64,000 bases of DNA from an uncultured Clostridia bacterium (GTDB lineage: Bacteria; Bacillota; Clostridia; TANB77; CAG-508): positions 1 to 64,000 of the forward strand of contig CAKPIA010000009.1 in assembly GCA_934162205.1 (NCBI GenBank), in the 5' to 3' direction. The notes beneath the pieces are model-generated. The model was not told where the DNA came from and did not search any database. It saw nothing but the letters and a program-made list of their open reading frames with translations. Positions 1 through 8,944 of the stretch are shown here, piece after piece (position 1 is the first letter of the stretch; every line of letters begins with the position of its first letter). The position numbers were made by a program, and so were the translations under genes.

Positions 1-107
1 TAAACATCCCCTTTTTATTATACATATATTCTATATTATGTGCTATCTTTTTTCAAGTTCATTTTATTATTTTCGATAAAAAACTGTAAAACTTTTCTAT
101 ACAATAT

Positions 108-138
108 AAAAGAGTTAACACATTTCAGTTAACTCTTT
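108..138 (-). terminator. Possible terminator of the ABC exporter gene
   Basis: A perfect 9-bp stem (AGAGTTAAC / GTTAACTCT), extended by A-T pairs, lies 26 bp past the exporter stop codon. The U-tract in the minus direction is short, so this is only a moderate call. Nothing else is visible in the first 100 bases. Confidence 0.4.
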
Positions 139-163
139 GAAAATTTTATTAAATCTTCGAAAT

Positions 164-2515
164 TTATTCCGTCCTTAAAGCATCAACTGCGTCTTTTTTA
201 GCAGCAATTTTTGCTGGAATCCATCCACCAATCATTGTAATTATAGTACTTATCAAAACTAAAATTACAGCATGATTTATTTGTAAATTTGCAACATTTT
301 CTAATTCTGTCATCTTAAAAATAACTTTATTAATAGGAATTGTAAGCAAATATGCTATTCCTATTCCTAATGTGCCCGAAAAAATTCCAAGTATAAATGT
401 TTCTGCATTAAATACTCTTGTAATATCTTTCTTTCTAGCACCTAATGCTTTTAATATTCCAATTTCTTTGGTTCTTTCTAAAACTGATGTATACGTTATT
501 ATACAAATCATTATTAAGCTTACAATTAATGATATTGCAGCAAATGCTATTAATACAACAGTTATACCATCCATTATTCCTGATGTCATTTTAGTAATTG
601 TTTCAGATAAATCTTGATAAATAATTTTATCATCATCTATTTTCCCTTCATTATATTTATCCAAATACTCACATAATTTATTTTTATTATCAAAAGAAGT
701 CGGATATAAAATCGCAAATAATGGAATATCACTTCCTCCCAAATATGATACCATTTGATCTTTATAAGCTTCGTTTTCAAAATCTTGTTTTGTTAAAATA
801 TTATAATTTACTTCTTTTTGATCCTTAACTATATCTGAATTTCTAGCACGTTCCTCTATTATATCATTTAATTTACTACTATATGCAATTCCATCTGCTA
901 ATAATGATATTTTTACACTTTCTTTAGCTCTAATAACTGCAGAAATTTTTAATGTAATTGAATTTTTTGAATTATACATTTTTTCATAATCAGTATTAAA
1001 AGTATAAGTACCATATTGAGTTCTAACATAATAGTCATTATTATCAACTAATTTAAGTTCTGTTCCAACAATATCCTTAAATTTCATGTTTTTCATATTT
1101 TCAGTATCATATCCTAAATTTTTCATTGTATCTATTGATATTCTATTTTTATAGTCAACCACTAAAACTACATCTGTAGGTTCAGTTGGATACTCTCCTT
1201 CTAAAACATCATAATATTCTTTTAGGTAATTTCTATTCTCATCTAACATTTTTGGATATGTTGTTGCATTTATAGAAGTCATCCCTCTACTGTCTGTACT
1301 TGCTGATTGATTTACTCCACCTTCTACTTTTACAGGTATTATTTTATCTCCATCTTTTCTTACCAAATTGGGAGAAGCTAATCCAATATATCCAATTGTA
1401 TTACATATTTCTTTATCTGTTTTTGCTAAATATTCCATATATTCATTAGTCAATTTATTAACATGCATTTTACTTGTTAAACTAGTATCATATAAATACA
1501 TTTCATCAGTATCTGCATATTCTCTAGTTCCTTTAACTAATTCTGACATCTCATTTTGAGTATCAGTCATTTGCTCTTCATCCATTTCCATTGATGATTG
1601 ATTTATAATTATAGGAAATTGATCCATTGTATCTTTTATATATCCATCTATTTTTGTTTGAAAGCCAGTTGACAAACTTAATATTACCGCTATCCCAATA
1701 ATTCCTATACTTGATGCAAATGCAGTTAAAAATGTTCTACCCTTTTTAGTTTTTATATTATTAAAAGATAAATTAAGTGCAGTAAAAAAATTCATACTTG
1801 TTTTCTTTAACTTAAACTCTTGTTTTTTATCCTCTTCATTATTTGGATTCGAATCTGATAAAATTTTTCCATCTTTAAATTCTATAATTCTATCTGAATA
1901 TTTTTGTGCTAATTCTGGATTGTGTGTAACCATAATAACTAGTTTGTCTTTAGATATTTCTTTTATTAAGTCCATTATTTGTATACTTGTAACCGTATCT
2001 AATGCACCTGTTGGTTCATCACACAAAAGAATTTCAGGGTCATTTACTAAAGCTCTTGCTATTGCAACTCTTTGCATTTGCCCACCAGATAATTGATTTG
2101 GCTTTTTATGTATATGTTCTTTTAATCCAACTTTTTCTAGAACTTCTATCGCTCTTTTCTTTTTTTCTTTTGATTTAACTCCACTTAAAGTCATACCCAA
2201 TTCAACATTTGCTACAATACTAATATGTGATATTAAATTATAATTTTGAAATATAAAACCTATTGAATTATTTCTATATGCATCCCAATCTTTATCTTTA
2301 AAGTCTTTCGTTTTCTTTCCTTTTATAATTAAATCACCTGAATCATATCTATCTAGTCCTCCAATTATGTTAAGGCAAGTACTTTTTCCTGATCCACTTG
2401 GTCCCAAAATAGATACAAATTCTTTTTCTCTAAAAGATACACTTACATCGTCTAAAGCTTTTGTTTCTATATCACCAATTTTATAACTTTTTTTAATGTT
2501 TTTTAATTCTAACAT
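164..2515 (-). CDS. ABC transporter, fused ATPase and FtsX-type permease (MacB-like)
   Basis: The product (783 aa) is a membrane exporter half that should dimerise. The N-terminal ATPase has Walker A GPSGSGKST near residues 38-46, signature LSGGQ at 142-146, Walker B ILLCDEP at 162-168 and the switch His near 198. A first membrane helix follows near 263-282, then a large extracytoplasmic domain of about 350 residues, then three C-terminal helices. The FtsX motif ERTKEIGILKALGA follows the first of these. An upstream in-frame extension is rejected: ATG at 2513-2515 has AAGGAGG just before it and overlaps the tcdA stop by 7 bp, so the two genes are translationally coupled. The substrate is unknown; relatives export peptides or give antimicrobial resistance. 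Confidence 0.9.
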   Translation of the reverse strand: MLELKNIKKSYKIGDIETKALDDVSVSFREKEFVSILGPSGSGKSTCLNIIGGLDRYDSGDLIIKGKKTKDFKDKDWDAYRNNSIGFIFQNYNLISHISIVANVELGMTLSGVKSKEKKKRAIEVLEKVGLKEHIHKKPNQLSGGQMQRVAIARALVNDPEILLCDEPTGALDTVTSIQIMDLIKEISKDKLVIMVTHNPELAQKYSDRIIEFKDGKILSDSNPNNEEDKKQEFKLKKTSMNFFTALNLSFNNIKTKKGRTFLTAFASSIGIIGIAVILSLSTGFQTKIDGYIKDTMDQFPIIINQSSMEMDEEQMTDTQNEMSELVKGTREYADTDEMYLYDTSLTSKMHVNKLTNEYMEYLAKTDKEICNTIGYIGLASPNLVRKDGDKIIPVKVEGGVNQSASTDSRGMTSINATTYPKMLDENRNYLKEYYDVLEGEYPTEPTDVVLVVDYKNRISIDTMKNLGYDTENMKNMKFKDIVGTELKLVDNNDYYVRTQYGTYTFNTDYEKMYNSKNSITLKISAVIRAKESVKISLLADGIAYSSKLNDIIEERARNSDIVKDQKEVNYNILTKQDFENEAYKDQMVSYLGGSDIPLFAILYPTSFDNKNKLCEYLDKYNEGKIDDDKIIYQDLSETITKMTSGIMDGITVVLIAFAAISLIVSLIMICIITYTSVLERTKEIGILKALGARKKDITRVFNAETFILGIFSGTLGIGIAYLLTIPINKVIFKMTELENVANLQINHAVILVLISTIITMIGGWIPAKIAAKKDAVDALRTE

Positions 2516-3276
2516 TTTTCCTCCTTGTTTATTATATCTTTTACAACTTCTCCAGCAATCATTAATCCAGCAACAGATGGAACAAATGATATACTTCCTG
2601 GCACTTGATTTCTTTCTGCACATTTTCTTTTTGTTCCTGGAGGACATATACAATTTGTTTTACAACTACATTCTAATGTTTCATCTGGTTTTATTGGTTC
2701 TTCTTCTGAATAAATAACTTTTAAACTATCTATATTTCTTTTTCTTAATTCTTTTCTCATCACTTTAGCTAATGGGCAGATATTTGTTTTATAAATATCT
2801 GTAATTTCAAATCTTGATGGATCTAATTTATTTCCTGTTCCCATTGCTGATATTACAGGAACATTTAATTTTTTACATTGTGTTATTATTTCAATCTTAG
2901 CAGTAACTGTATCTACACAATCAACAACATAAGATAATTCATTATTTATTATATTACTTTCTGAATTTGGCATATAAAATTCTTGATGTGTTTCAACATT
3001 AGCATTTGGATTTATTTCTAATATTCTTTCTTTCATTACATCAACCTTGTACTTTCCTATTGTTTTCCTTGTTGCAATTATTTGTCTATTTAAATTTGTC
3101 AAGCAAACTTTATCATCATCAATTAGTACAAAGTTTTCTACTCCAGCTCTAACTAATCCTTCTACAACAAATGAGCCTACTCCACCTATTCCAAATACTG
3201 CAACTTTTGAATTTTTTAATTTATCTATTCCCTCTTTTCCTATTAATAATTCTGTTCTTGAAAATTGATTTAACAT
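2509..3276 (-). CDS. tcdA: tRNA threonylcarbamoyladenosine dehydratase (ThiF/E1-like)
   Basis: This 255-aa protein belongs to the E1-like ThiF/HesA superfamily and best fits TcdA. TcdA uses ATP to cyclise t6A at tRNA position 37 to ct6A. The nucleotide-binding GIGGVGS is at residues 29-35 and the NLNRQ motif at 61-65. A Cys-rich stretch (CSCKTNCICPP) sits near the C-terminus. Length matches bacterial TcdA. The t6A-forming genes tsaD and a Sua5 type are also in this window, which supports TcdA over other ThiF-like adenylyltransferases. The gene overlaps the start of the ABC exporter by 7 bp. Confidence 0.85.
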   Translation of the reverse strand: MLNQFSRTELLIGKEGIDKLKNSKVAVFGIGGVGSFVVEGLVRAGVENFVLIDDDKVCLTNLNRQIIATRKTIGKYKVDVMKERILEINPNANVETHQEFYMPNSESNIINNELSYVVDCVDTVTAKIEIITQCKKLNVPVISAMGTGNKLDPSRFEITDIYKTNICPLAKVMRKELRKRNIDSLKVIYSEEEPIKPDETLECSCKTNCICPPGTKRKCAERNQVPGSISFVPSVAGLMIAGEVVKDIINKEEKC

Positions 3277-3386
3277 TTTATTCCTCTTTCATATATTTCT
3301 TATAATTTTATCTATAAATTTTACACCTGCAATAGTTGTATTGTCAACAATATTCAATTTTGTATCTTACATCTTTAAAATTTAAA

Positions 3387-3417
3387 GTTGTCAAAAAACT
3401 ACATCCCCATTGACAAC
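3387..3417 (-). repeat. 31-bp hairpin repeat, copy 1
   Basis: Arms GTTGTCAA and TTGACAAC flank a core containing ACTACATCCCCA, one base different from the consensus ACTACGTCCCCA. The arms extend to AAAGTTGTCAA / TTGACAACTTT here. It sits 2 bp beyond the stop codon of the YihY-type gene. Five more copies occur in the window, all in this orientation. Confidence 0.9.
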
Positions 3418-3419
3418 TT

Positions 3420-4256
3420 TTAAATGTTTCTTTTATTGTTTATCATTTTATTAAATTCTGCACCTAAAAATACAGTATAAAAACAAGAATATGTCCACAT
3501 CATAATAAGCATTAATGTTGTTAAACTTCCATATGTTAAAGAAAATCCTTTAAATATATATAAATATTTAGAAAATACAAATGAAACAACATTAAGAGCT
3601 ATTGCACCAAATATTGCTCCTAAAATTTGACTTTTGAATGTAACTTTATGTTTTGGCATAAATTTATATAATAGTAAGAAAATTATAAATGTTGCAAAAA
3701 TAATTCCACAATTAGTTATTATAACTAATAATGTATTATAGTTTTCAAATCCTCCAAATCTTTCATGTATAATGTTTCTTAAACTATCTCCAAATACCAA
3801 AATTGTTAATCCAAATACTATTAGGAAAATAAATATTATTGTTTCTACCAAAGCTTTTATTCTCAAATAAATATACGAAGCAGCTTTTTCTTCACTAGTA
3901 TGATAAACTCTTTGTAATCCTTTTGTTAAGGCAAATAATCCTTTTCCTGCTGACCATATTGTAACTACAATAGAAATTGAAATTGTCCCTATTGATTTTG
4001 AGTATATTTCTTGTACTATATTTAAGACCATTTCACTCATACTTGATGGTATTATTTTTGATATAACATCAAATAAAGTTTGAGGTTCTAATCCTGTATA
4101 TTGAATTAATGTTATTAGCAAAATTATAAATGGTATAAAAGATAATATTGTATAATATGCACACTGAGCACATGATTCACCTATATGATCTTTTTCCATA
4201 TTAATAAATAATTTTTCTATTTTTTTATACTTTTCAATTAATTTTTTTGTATTCAT
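3420..4256 (-). CDS. YihY/virulence factor BrkB family membrane protein
   Basis: A 278-aa polytopic membrane protein of the YihY/BrkB (formerly RNase BN) family. An N-terminal cytoplasmic stretch of about 25 residues precedes the family-typical Cys/Tyr-rich first helix (CAQCAYYTILSFIPF). About six membrane segments follow, and the last region has the conserved pattern TYGSLTTLMLIMMW. Members are inner-membrane proteins without an established transport activity. The older RNase assignment is not supported for the family. The ATG is preceded by AAAGGA. Its stop codon abuts a copy of the 31-bp hairpin repeat. Confidence 0.9.
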   Translation of the reverse strand: MNTKKLIEKYKKIEKLFINMEKDHIGESCAQCAYYTILSFIPFIILLITLIQYTGLEPQTLFDVISKIIPSSMSEMVLNIVQEIYSKSIGTISISIVVTIWSAGKGLFALTKGLQRVYHTSEEKAASYIYLRIKALVETIIFIFLIVFGLTILVFGDSLRNIIHERFGGFENYNTLLVIITNCGIIFATFIIFLLLYKFMPKHKVTFKSQILGAIFGAIALNVVSFVFSKYLYIFKGFSLTYGSLTTLMLIMMWTYSCFYTVFLGAEFNKMINNKRNI

Positions 4257-4385
4257 ATTTTCCTTTCTTAATCGTTATATTACTATATTATCCTTATAAT
4301 CAAATTTTATCACCATTATTTTAATATTAATATAATAAAAAAACAAGAAAATTTTCATACTTTAATAAATCAATAATTAAAAATA

Positions 4386-4422
4386 CATCTTAAATGTTAC
4401 ATTTTTTATAACATTTAAGATG
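4386..4422 (-). terminator. Intrinsic terminator of the unknown gene at 4.4-5.2 kb
   Basis: A perfect 14-bp stem (CATCTTAAATGTTA / TAACATTTAAGATG) with a 9-nt loop is followed on the minus strand by TATTTTTAATT. It lies 27 bp beyond the stop codon. Confidence 0.8.
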
Positions 4423-4448
4423 CACTTTATTTCACAATCTAGTTATTA

Positions 4449-5150
4449 TTATTCAATTCTAGAATTTTCTTTTAAAGTAATACCTTTTTTCTTAAATTCT
4501 TGAATCTTTTCTTTACTTTTTTCTTGCCATTCTTTAGACGAAATTGTTTCAAATCTAATTAATGCAGTTCCTATATTTTTATCCTTGCCGAAAATATCAC
4601 TAGCTAATTTTGCTTCTGAATGTTCTTGTATAAACTTTTCATCACTTAATTCTCTTCTACTATATTTTTGTGTTTGAAAATCCAAACTATCTAGAAATTC
4701 AAGTTCTCTTCCTTTTAATATATGAGATATCATAAATATACTATCTTTTCCCTGAAATTTATAAAAACCACTATCTTTTAATTGTTTTATTTTATTTATT
4801 GCGTCCAATAATTGTAAATTAACAGTATCCATTGTACCTAAAAATCCTTTTTCAGCCAACATTTCATGTAAATCTGCTGGCAAATGAAGATGAATACAAT
4901 CACCAGATATACCATATGTAAACATATCATTGATTGAATATGTTACTTTATTTTGACTTTCTTGTCTTTCATCTATTTTATTTTGAAGAAATTCTCTAAC
5001 ACTTTCTTCATTATTTTCTATCTTTTCTAATGCTGTTTGAAGTGTATGTTCATCCATAATATCAATTTTTCCTAATAAATTATTAATTAACAAATCATTT
5101 TCTTCGTTTCTCATTGAGATCAATATATTTTTGATTTCTTGTTTTTTCAT
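4449..5150 (-). CDS. Protein of unknown function with a HLHLP motif
   Basis: I do not recognise this 233-aa soluble protein. It has no signal peptide or membrane helix. An N-terminal charged helical region (1-65) precedes the segment GDCIHLHLPADLH (about 83-95), which could bind metal or a nucleotide but matches no family I can name. The C-terminus is Lys/Glu-rich. ATG at 5148-5150 is chosen over a GTG three codons upstream because GAGGTGAT lies at correct spacing from the ATG and would overlap the GTG. It has its own strong terminator and appears monocistronic. Confidence 0.75.
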   Translation of the reverse strand: MKKQEIKNILISMRNEENDLLINNLLGKIDIMDEHTLQTALEKIENNEESVREFLQNKIDERQESQNKVTYSINDMFTYGISGDCIHLHLPADLHEMLAEKGFLGTMDTVNLQLLDAINKIKQLKDSGFYKFQGKDSIFMISHILKGRELEFLDSLDFQTQKYSRRELSDEKFIQEHSEAKLASDIFGKDKNIGTALIRFETISSKEWQEKSKEKIQEFKKKGITLKENSRIE

Positions 5151-5230
5151 TAATATCACCTCTATTATATTATAGCATACATACTAAAAGAACAAAAGCA
5201 AACATTAATAATTTTTGTACTTATTAAAAC

Positions 5231-5318
5231 ATTTTGAAGTCCGCGTCTTTGCTCGTGCATGAAATTCGCAAAGCAAATTTCTGTGCAATATATTTATATT
5301 ATAAGAACTTCAGAAAAT
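5231..5318. repeat. GC-rich foldable island upstream of the unknown gene
   Basis: This short GC-rich stretch lies in otherwise A+T-rich intergenic DNA. Outer pairing is ATTTTGAAGT with ACTTCA-G-AAAAT (one bulge). Inside are CTTTGC / GCAAAG (5247-5252 with 5268-5273) and a GCATGAAATT-like arm facing AATTTCTGTGC. No reading frame or known RNA family is recognised. It may be a dispersed palindromic repeat unit. Confidence 0.4.
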
Positions 5319-5334
5319 TTTCCTATAATATAAT

Positions 5335-5368
5335 AAAATCCCCTTGTACTCAATGTACTTGGGGATTT
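5335..5368 (-). terminator. Terminator of the cotJ operon
   Basis: The hairpin AAAATCCCC-TT-GTAC / GTAC-TT-GGGGATTTT lies 3 bp past the cotJC stop, with T-rich sequence on both sides. It could work in both directions. Confidence 0.8.
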
Positions 5369-5370
5369 TT

Positions 5371-5961
5371 TTATTTACAATTATTCATATAAAATTTCTT
5401 TTCTGCTAATTTATCTTGAACTCCACGAAGAGCTTCTCCAAATCTTTGGAAGTGAACTATTTCTCTTTCTCTTAAGAATTTTAAAGGATCTAATACATCT
5501 GGATTATCTCTGCATAAATCTATTAATTTTTCATATGTCGCTCTAGCTTTTTGTTCTGCTGCTAAATCTTCTTGTAAATTTGCAATTGGATCTCCTTTAC
5601 ATGCTAAACAATTTGCACTAAATGGTACACCTGCTGCAGATTGTGGATATACGTCAACCCCATGGTCTGTATAATATGCACTTAATCCTGCTTTTTCTAT
5701 TTCTTCTATTGACGCATTTTTTGTTAATTGATGCACAATTGTCCCAACCATTTCCAAATGTGCTAATTCTTCTGTACCTATATCATTTAATATAGCTTTT
5801 GCTTTTTGGTCCGGCATACCAAATCTTTGAGATAAATATCTTAAAGAAGCAGCTAACTCTCCATCAGGTCCACCATATTGAGATATTATTACTTTTGCAA
5901 GTCTGGGATCAGTACATTTTATATTAATAGGATATTCTAACATTTTATTATAAGTCCACAT
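5371..5961 (-). CDS. cotJC: Spore coat protein CotJC (manganese-catalase-like)
   Basis: A 196-aa ferritin-like four-helix protein of the CotJC/manganese catalase family, a component of the spore coat. Candidate dimetal ligands lie in GELAAS (E35), TEELAH (E64/E65/H68), LAAEQKARATYE (E136) and REREIVHF (E165-H170). The family is related to Mn-catalases, so a peroxide-detoxifying role is plausible but not shown by sequence. The start directly follows the cotJB stop with no gap, and GGGGG precedes the ATG at 9 bp. It is the last gene of the three-gene operon. Confidence 0.95.
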   Translation of the reverse strand: MWTYNKMLEYPINIKCTDPRLAKVIISQYGGPDGELAASLRYLSQRFGMPDQKAKAILNDIGTEELAHLEMVGTIVHQLTKNASIEEIEKAGLSAYYTDHGVDVYPQSAAGVPFSANCLACKGDPIANLQEDLAAEQKARATYEKLIDLCRDNPDVLDPLKFLREREIVHFQRFGEALRGVQDKLAEKKFYMNNCK

Positions 5962-6288
5962 TTAAAAATTCCCCCTTTCCCATGGCCATGGTTCTTCTAA
6001 CCATCTCCATTTATTACATGGATAATTTATTGTTAGAGGTCCATAAACCTTTTGATATTTATCTTTTAATTCTTTACATTCTTTGCAATATTTATTGTGT
6101 AAACACAATGCTTTTTCATCATCAGGATGTGTATCTAAATAAAGCGCTAATTCTATAATTGCAAAATTATAACTTTTAATTTTTTGCATCATTTCACTTC
6201 TAGCATTATTACAGCTATTATTTTCATTTACAACATTATCTACATTATTATTTTCACAAGGGCAATTTCTATTTTCTTCTACTGACAT
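5962..6288 (-). CDS. cotJB: Spore coat protein CotJB
   Basis: A 108-aa coat protein of the CotJB family. The first 35 residues are Asn/Cys-rich. The conserved part includes LALYLDTHPDD near residue 47 and a C-terminal GPLT...WRWLEEPWPWE signature. It overlaps the cotJA stop by 10 bp and abuts cotJC, so all three should be translated together in the mother cell. The ribosome binding site is GGGGAGGG. The family has no known enzymatic activity. Confidence 0.93.
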   Translation of the reverse strand: MSVEENRNCPCENNNVDNVVNENNSCNNARSEMMQKIKSYNFAIIELALYLDTHPDDEKALCLHNKYCKECKELKDKYQKVYGPLTINYPCNKWRWLEEPWPWERGNF

Positions 6289-6644
6289 TTGTTACATCCC
6301 TCCCCTATATTATTTGTAGCTTCAATATAAGCAATTTCTTCCATTGATTGACCTGGGGCATAAGGACTCACAAGTTCTGGAAATATTGTTCCCATTTTTA
6401 ATCCAACACATGGTTTAAATGTTTTATCCATATATTGAACTGGAACATAACTTTGGGCTAACATTGGATTTGTAGGAAATACATCATTATATTCATCATC
6501 AAATCCACAACCACAATTATTGTTATAAGACTCATTACATGAACAACAATTGTTTTGGCATCTATCTTCTAATACTTCTTCATTAGAATTAGTTGAATAA
6601 TTATTATTCATACAAAAACATCTTCTGTATCTAAAATTATACAT
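6279..6644 (-). CDS. cotJA: Spore coat associated protein CotJA
   Basis: A 121-aa CotJA family protein and first gene of the coat operon. The N-terminal 45 residues are Cys/Asn-rich (clusters such as CQNNCCSC and CGCG), longer than in simple CotJA proteins, and could crosslink or bind metal. The conserved core runs from LAQSYVPVQY through GLKMGTIFPELVSPYAPGQS. AAGGAGGAAG precedes the ATG. A mother-cell sigma-E promoter is expected from the family, but I could not identify a convincing one upstream (only a CATATAAT-like hexamer). Confidence 0.9.
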   Translation of the reverse strand: MYNFRYRRCFCMNNNYSTNSNEEVLEDRCQNNCCSCNESYNNNCGCGFDDEYNDVFPTNPMLAQSYVPVQYMDKTFKPCVGLKMGTIFPELVSPYAPGQSMEEIAYIEATNNIGEGCNKCQ

Positions 6645-6733
6645 CTTTCTTCCTCCTTTATAATTTATTATATGACCTTATTTGACAATTGTGATTATTT
6701 TTATACATGTAAATTAATATTTTATAAGCTCAA

Positions 6734-6762
6734 AAAAAAGACGTATAAAATACGTCTTTTTT
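6734..6762 (-). terminator. Terminator of pyk
   Basis: A perfect 12-bp stem AAAAAAGACGTA / TACGTCTTTTTT with loop TAAAA lies 11 bp past the pyk stop. Symmetric A and T tracts would let it act in both directions. Confidence 0.9.
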
Positions 6763-6773
6763 AATAATTATAA

Positions 6774-8210
6774 TTAGATTTTTAAGATTCCACCAATTAT
6801 TTTATTATCATGTCCGTAAACTTGATTGTTTTTTCCTCCTGATAAAACAACTGTATCTCCTGATTCTAATATTCCTTTATCTTCTAATTTTTTAATACCA
6901 GCTTTTAATGTTTCTTCTACTGTTTCTTTTGCATCAATATATACTGGTGTAACATTCCAAGCTAAAGCTAATTGGTTAAATGTTCTTCTATTATCTGTAA
7001 CTGCTAAAATTGGGCATCCAGCTCCTAATCCTGCTAATCTTCTTGCAGAATCTCCTGAATGTGTATATGCAACTATTGCATCAGCTTCTAAGTTTTTAGC
7101 TGTAACACATGCTGTATAAGCTATTTTATCTTCTTCAGTTGCTAAATCTATATTATCATTTTGATCAAATCTTTTCCAATAATTGATTTCTGGTTCTACT
7201 CTTTTAGCTATTTTATCCATTGTTTGAACACATTCTACTGGATAATCACCTTGAGCACATTCACCAGATAACATTATTGCACTTGTTCTGTCATAAATAG
7301 CATTTGCAACGTCACTAGCTTCTGCTCTTGTTGGTAATGGTTGATGAGTCATTGATTCTAACATTTGTGTAGCTGTTATAGCTGGTTTATGAATTTTGTT
7401 AGAAATTTTTATTATTTTCTTTTGAATTACAGGTGGTTCTGTAAAGTCAGTTTCTGTAGCCATATCACCTCTAGCTATCATTTGACCATCAGCTGCATTT
7501 AATATATCTTCTAGATTTGATAATCCTTCAACATTTTCTATTTTTGTTATTATTTGGATATCTTTTCCACCATTTTCATCTAATACTTTTCTTACTTGTT
7601 TTATATCATCTAAATTTCTTGCAAATGAGATTGCAACAAAATCATATTCGTGTTCACAAGCTGTTTTTAAGTCAGCTATATCTTTTTCTGCTAAACCTGG
7701 TAATCTAATTACTGTTCCAGGTAAATTCATAGTTTTTCTACTTCCTAATCCATTTCCATGAACTACTGTACAAACTATATCTTTTCCTACAACTTCATCA
7801 ACTTTTAATTCAATTGCACCATCATCTATTAATATTTTTGTTCCTGGTTTAACATCATTATATAATCCTTTATATGTTACAGAAACTTTTTCTTCGTCTC
7901 CTGTAATATCATCATTTACTAATGTAAATTTTTGACCATCTTTTAATTGTATTTTTGTGTTCTTTCCTGTATATAACATTCCTGTTCTAATTTCAGGACC
8001 TTTCATATCTAAAAGTAAAGCTACTGGTATGTCTAATTCTTTTCTTAATCTTATGATATTTTCTGTTTTTTCTGATTGTTCATCCCAGCTACCATGAGAA
8101 TAATTTATTCTTGTTACATTTAATCCAGCTTCGAATAATTCTTCTAATTTATTTTCACTAGCTGGTCCTATTGTACCTACAATTTTTGTTTTTCTTAAAT
8201 CTTTTTTCAT
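6774..8210 (-). CDS. pyk: Pyruvate kinase
   Basis: Converts phosphoenolpyruvate and ADP to pyruvate and ATP in lower glycolysis. The 478-aa length corresponds to the catalytic A/B domains plus the C-terminal allosteric domain, without the extra PEP-utiliser domain carried by Bacillus PykA. Visible motifs are LLDMKGPEIRTG, ISFARNLDDI, IITKIENVEG (catalytic Lys region), GQMIARGDMATE and TATQMLESM. GGGAGG precedes the ATG, and a separate promoter lies just upstream, so it is probably transcribed alone to the terminator at 6734-6762. Confidence 0.97.
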   Translation of the reverse strand: MKKDLRKTKIVGTIGPASENKLEELFEAGLNVTRINYSHGSWDEQSEKTENIIRLRKELDIPVALLLDMKGPEIRTGMLYTGKNTKIQLKDGQKFTLVNDDITGDEEKVSVTYKGLYNDVKPGTKILIDDGAIELKVDEVVGKDIVCTVVHGNGLGSRKTMNLPGTVIRLPGLAEKDIADLKTACEHEYDFVAISFARNLDDIKQVRKVLDENGGKDIQIITKIENVEGLSNLEDILNAADGQMIARGDMATETDFTEPPVIQKKIIKISNKIHKPAITATQMLESMTHQPLPTRAEASDVANAIYDRTSAIMLSGECAQGDYPVECVQTMDKIAKRVEPEINYWKRFDQNDNIDLATEEDKIAYTACVTAKNLEADAIVAYTHSGDSARRLAGLGAGCPILAVTDNRRTFNQLALAWNVTPVYIDAKETVEETLKAGIKKLEDKGILESGDTVVLSGGKNNQVYGHDNKIIGGILKI

Positions 8211-8241
8211 TTTTATTCCTCCCTTTACAATAACAAAATTT

Positions 8242-8271
8242 ATTATAACACATATATATTTATGTATTCAA
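8242..8271 (-). promoter_or_regulatory. Sigma-A-type promoter of pyk
   Basis: On the minus strand, TTGAAT (8266-8271) and TATAAT (8242-8247) are separated by 18 bp, about 30 bp upstream of the pyk ATG. Confidence 0.7.
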
Positions 8272-8299
8272 GACATTTTTCACTTTTTTTTGACATTTT

Positions 8300-8926
8300 T
8301 TATTTTGTTCCAAAAATTCTGTCTCCTGCATCACCTAGTCCTGGAACTATATATTTAGTTTCATTTAAACATTCATCAATTTTTGCACAGAAAATTTCAA
8401 CATCAGGATATTCTTTATTAACTCTTTCAATCCCTTCTGGTGCAGCAATTATTGATAAAAATTTAATTTTTTTAACTCCTTTTTCTTTTAATAATTGAAT
8501 TGCATCAATCGCTGATCCTCCTGTTGCTAACATAGGATCTAATATCATTACTTCTCTTTTTTCTATATCTTTTGGCACTTTAAAGAAATAATTAACTGGT
8601 ATAAATGTTTTTTCATCTCTATACATACCAATATGCCCTATTTTTGCATTAGGTATTACAGATATTACACCATCTAGCATACCTGTTCCAGCTCTTAATA
8701 TAGGAACAAAAGCATATTTATCTTCATCTAATATTCCTGCCTTTGTTTCTGTTATTGGTGTTTTAATGGTTGTTTCCTTTAATTCTGCATCTTTCATAGC
8801 TTCATAACATAAAAACATTGCAATTTCACTTATTACTTCTCTAAATTCTTTTGTTCCTGTTTTTTCATTTCTTAAAATTGATATTTTGTGTTCTATTAAT
8901 GGATGTTTTAATTCGTTTACTTTCAT
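8300..8926 (-). CDS. upp: Uracil phosphoribosyltransferase
   Basis: A 208-aa pyrimidine salvage enzyme that makes UMP from uracil and PRPP. It has the PRPP-binding motif MILDPMLATGGSA, the segment LRAGTGMLDG and the uracil-binding C-terminus IVPGLGDAGDRIFGT. Length equals that of the family. GGGGGG precedes the ATG. It follows the thioesterase gene with an 18-bp gap, so the two are probably cotranscribed, although no functional link is obvious. Confidence 0.97.
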   Translation of the reverse strand: MKVNELKHPLIEHKISILRNEKTGTKEFREVISEIAMFLCYEAMKDAELKETTIKTPITETKAGILDEDKYAFVPILRAGTGMLDGVISVIPNAKIGHIGMYRDEKTFIPVNYFFKVPKDIEKREVMILDPMLATGGSAIDAIQLLKEKGVKKIKFLSIIAAPEGIERVNKEYPDVEIFCAKIDECLNETKYIVPGLGDAGDRIFGTK

Positions 8927-8944
8927 AATTTTATCCCCCCTATA

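Noticed and set aside
2516..2653. 46-residue N-terminal extension of the ABC exporter
   Set aside because: It lies wholly inside tcdA in another frame and has no family match; the ATG at 2515 has a perfect AAGGAGG.
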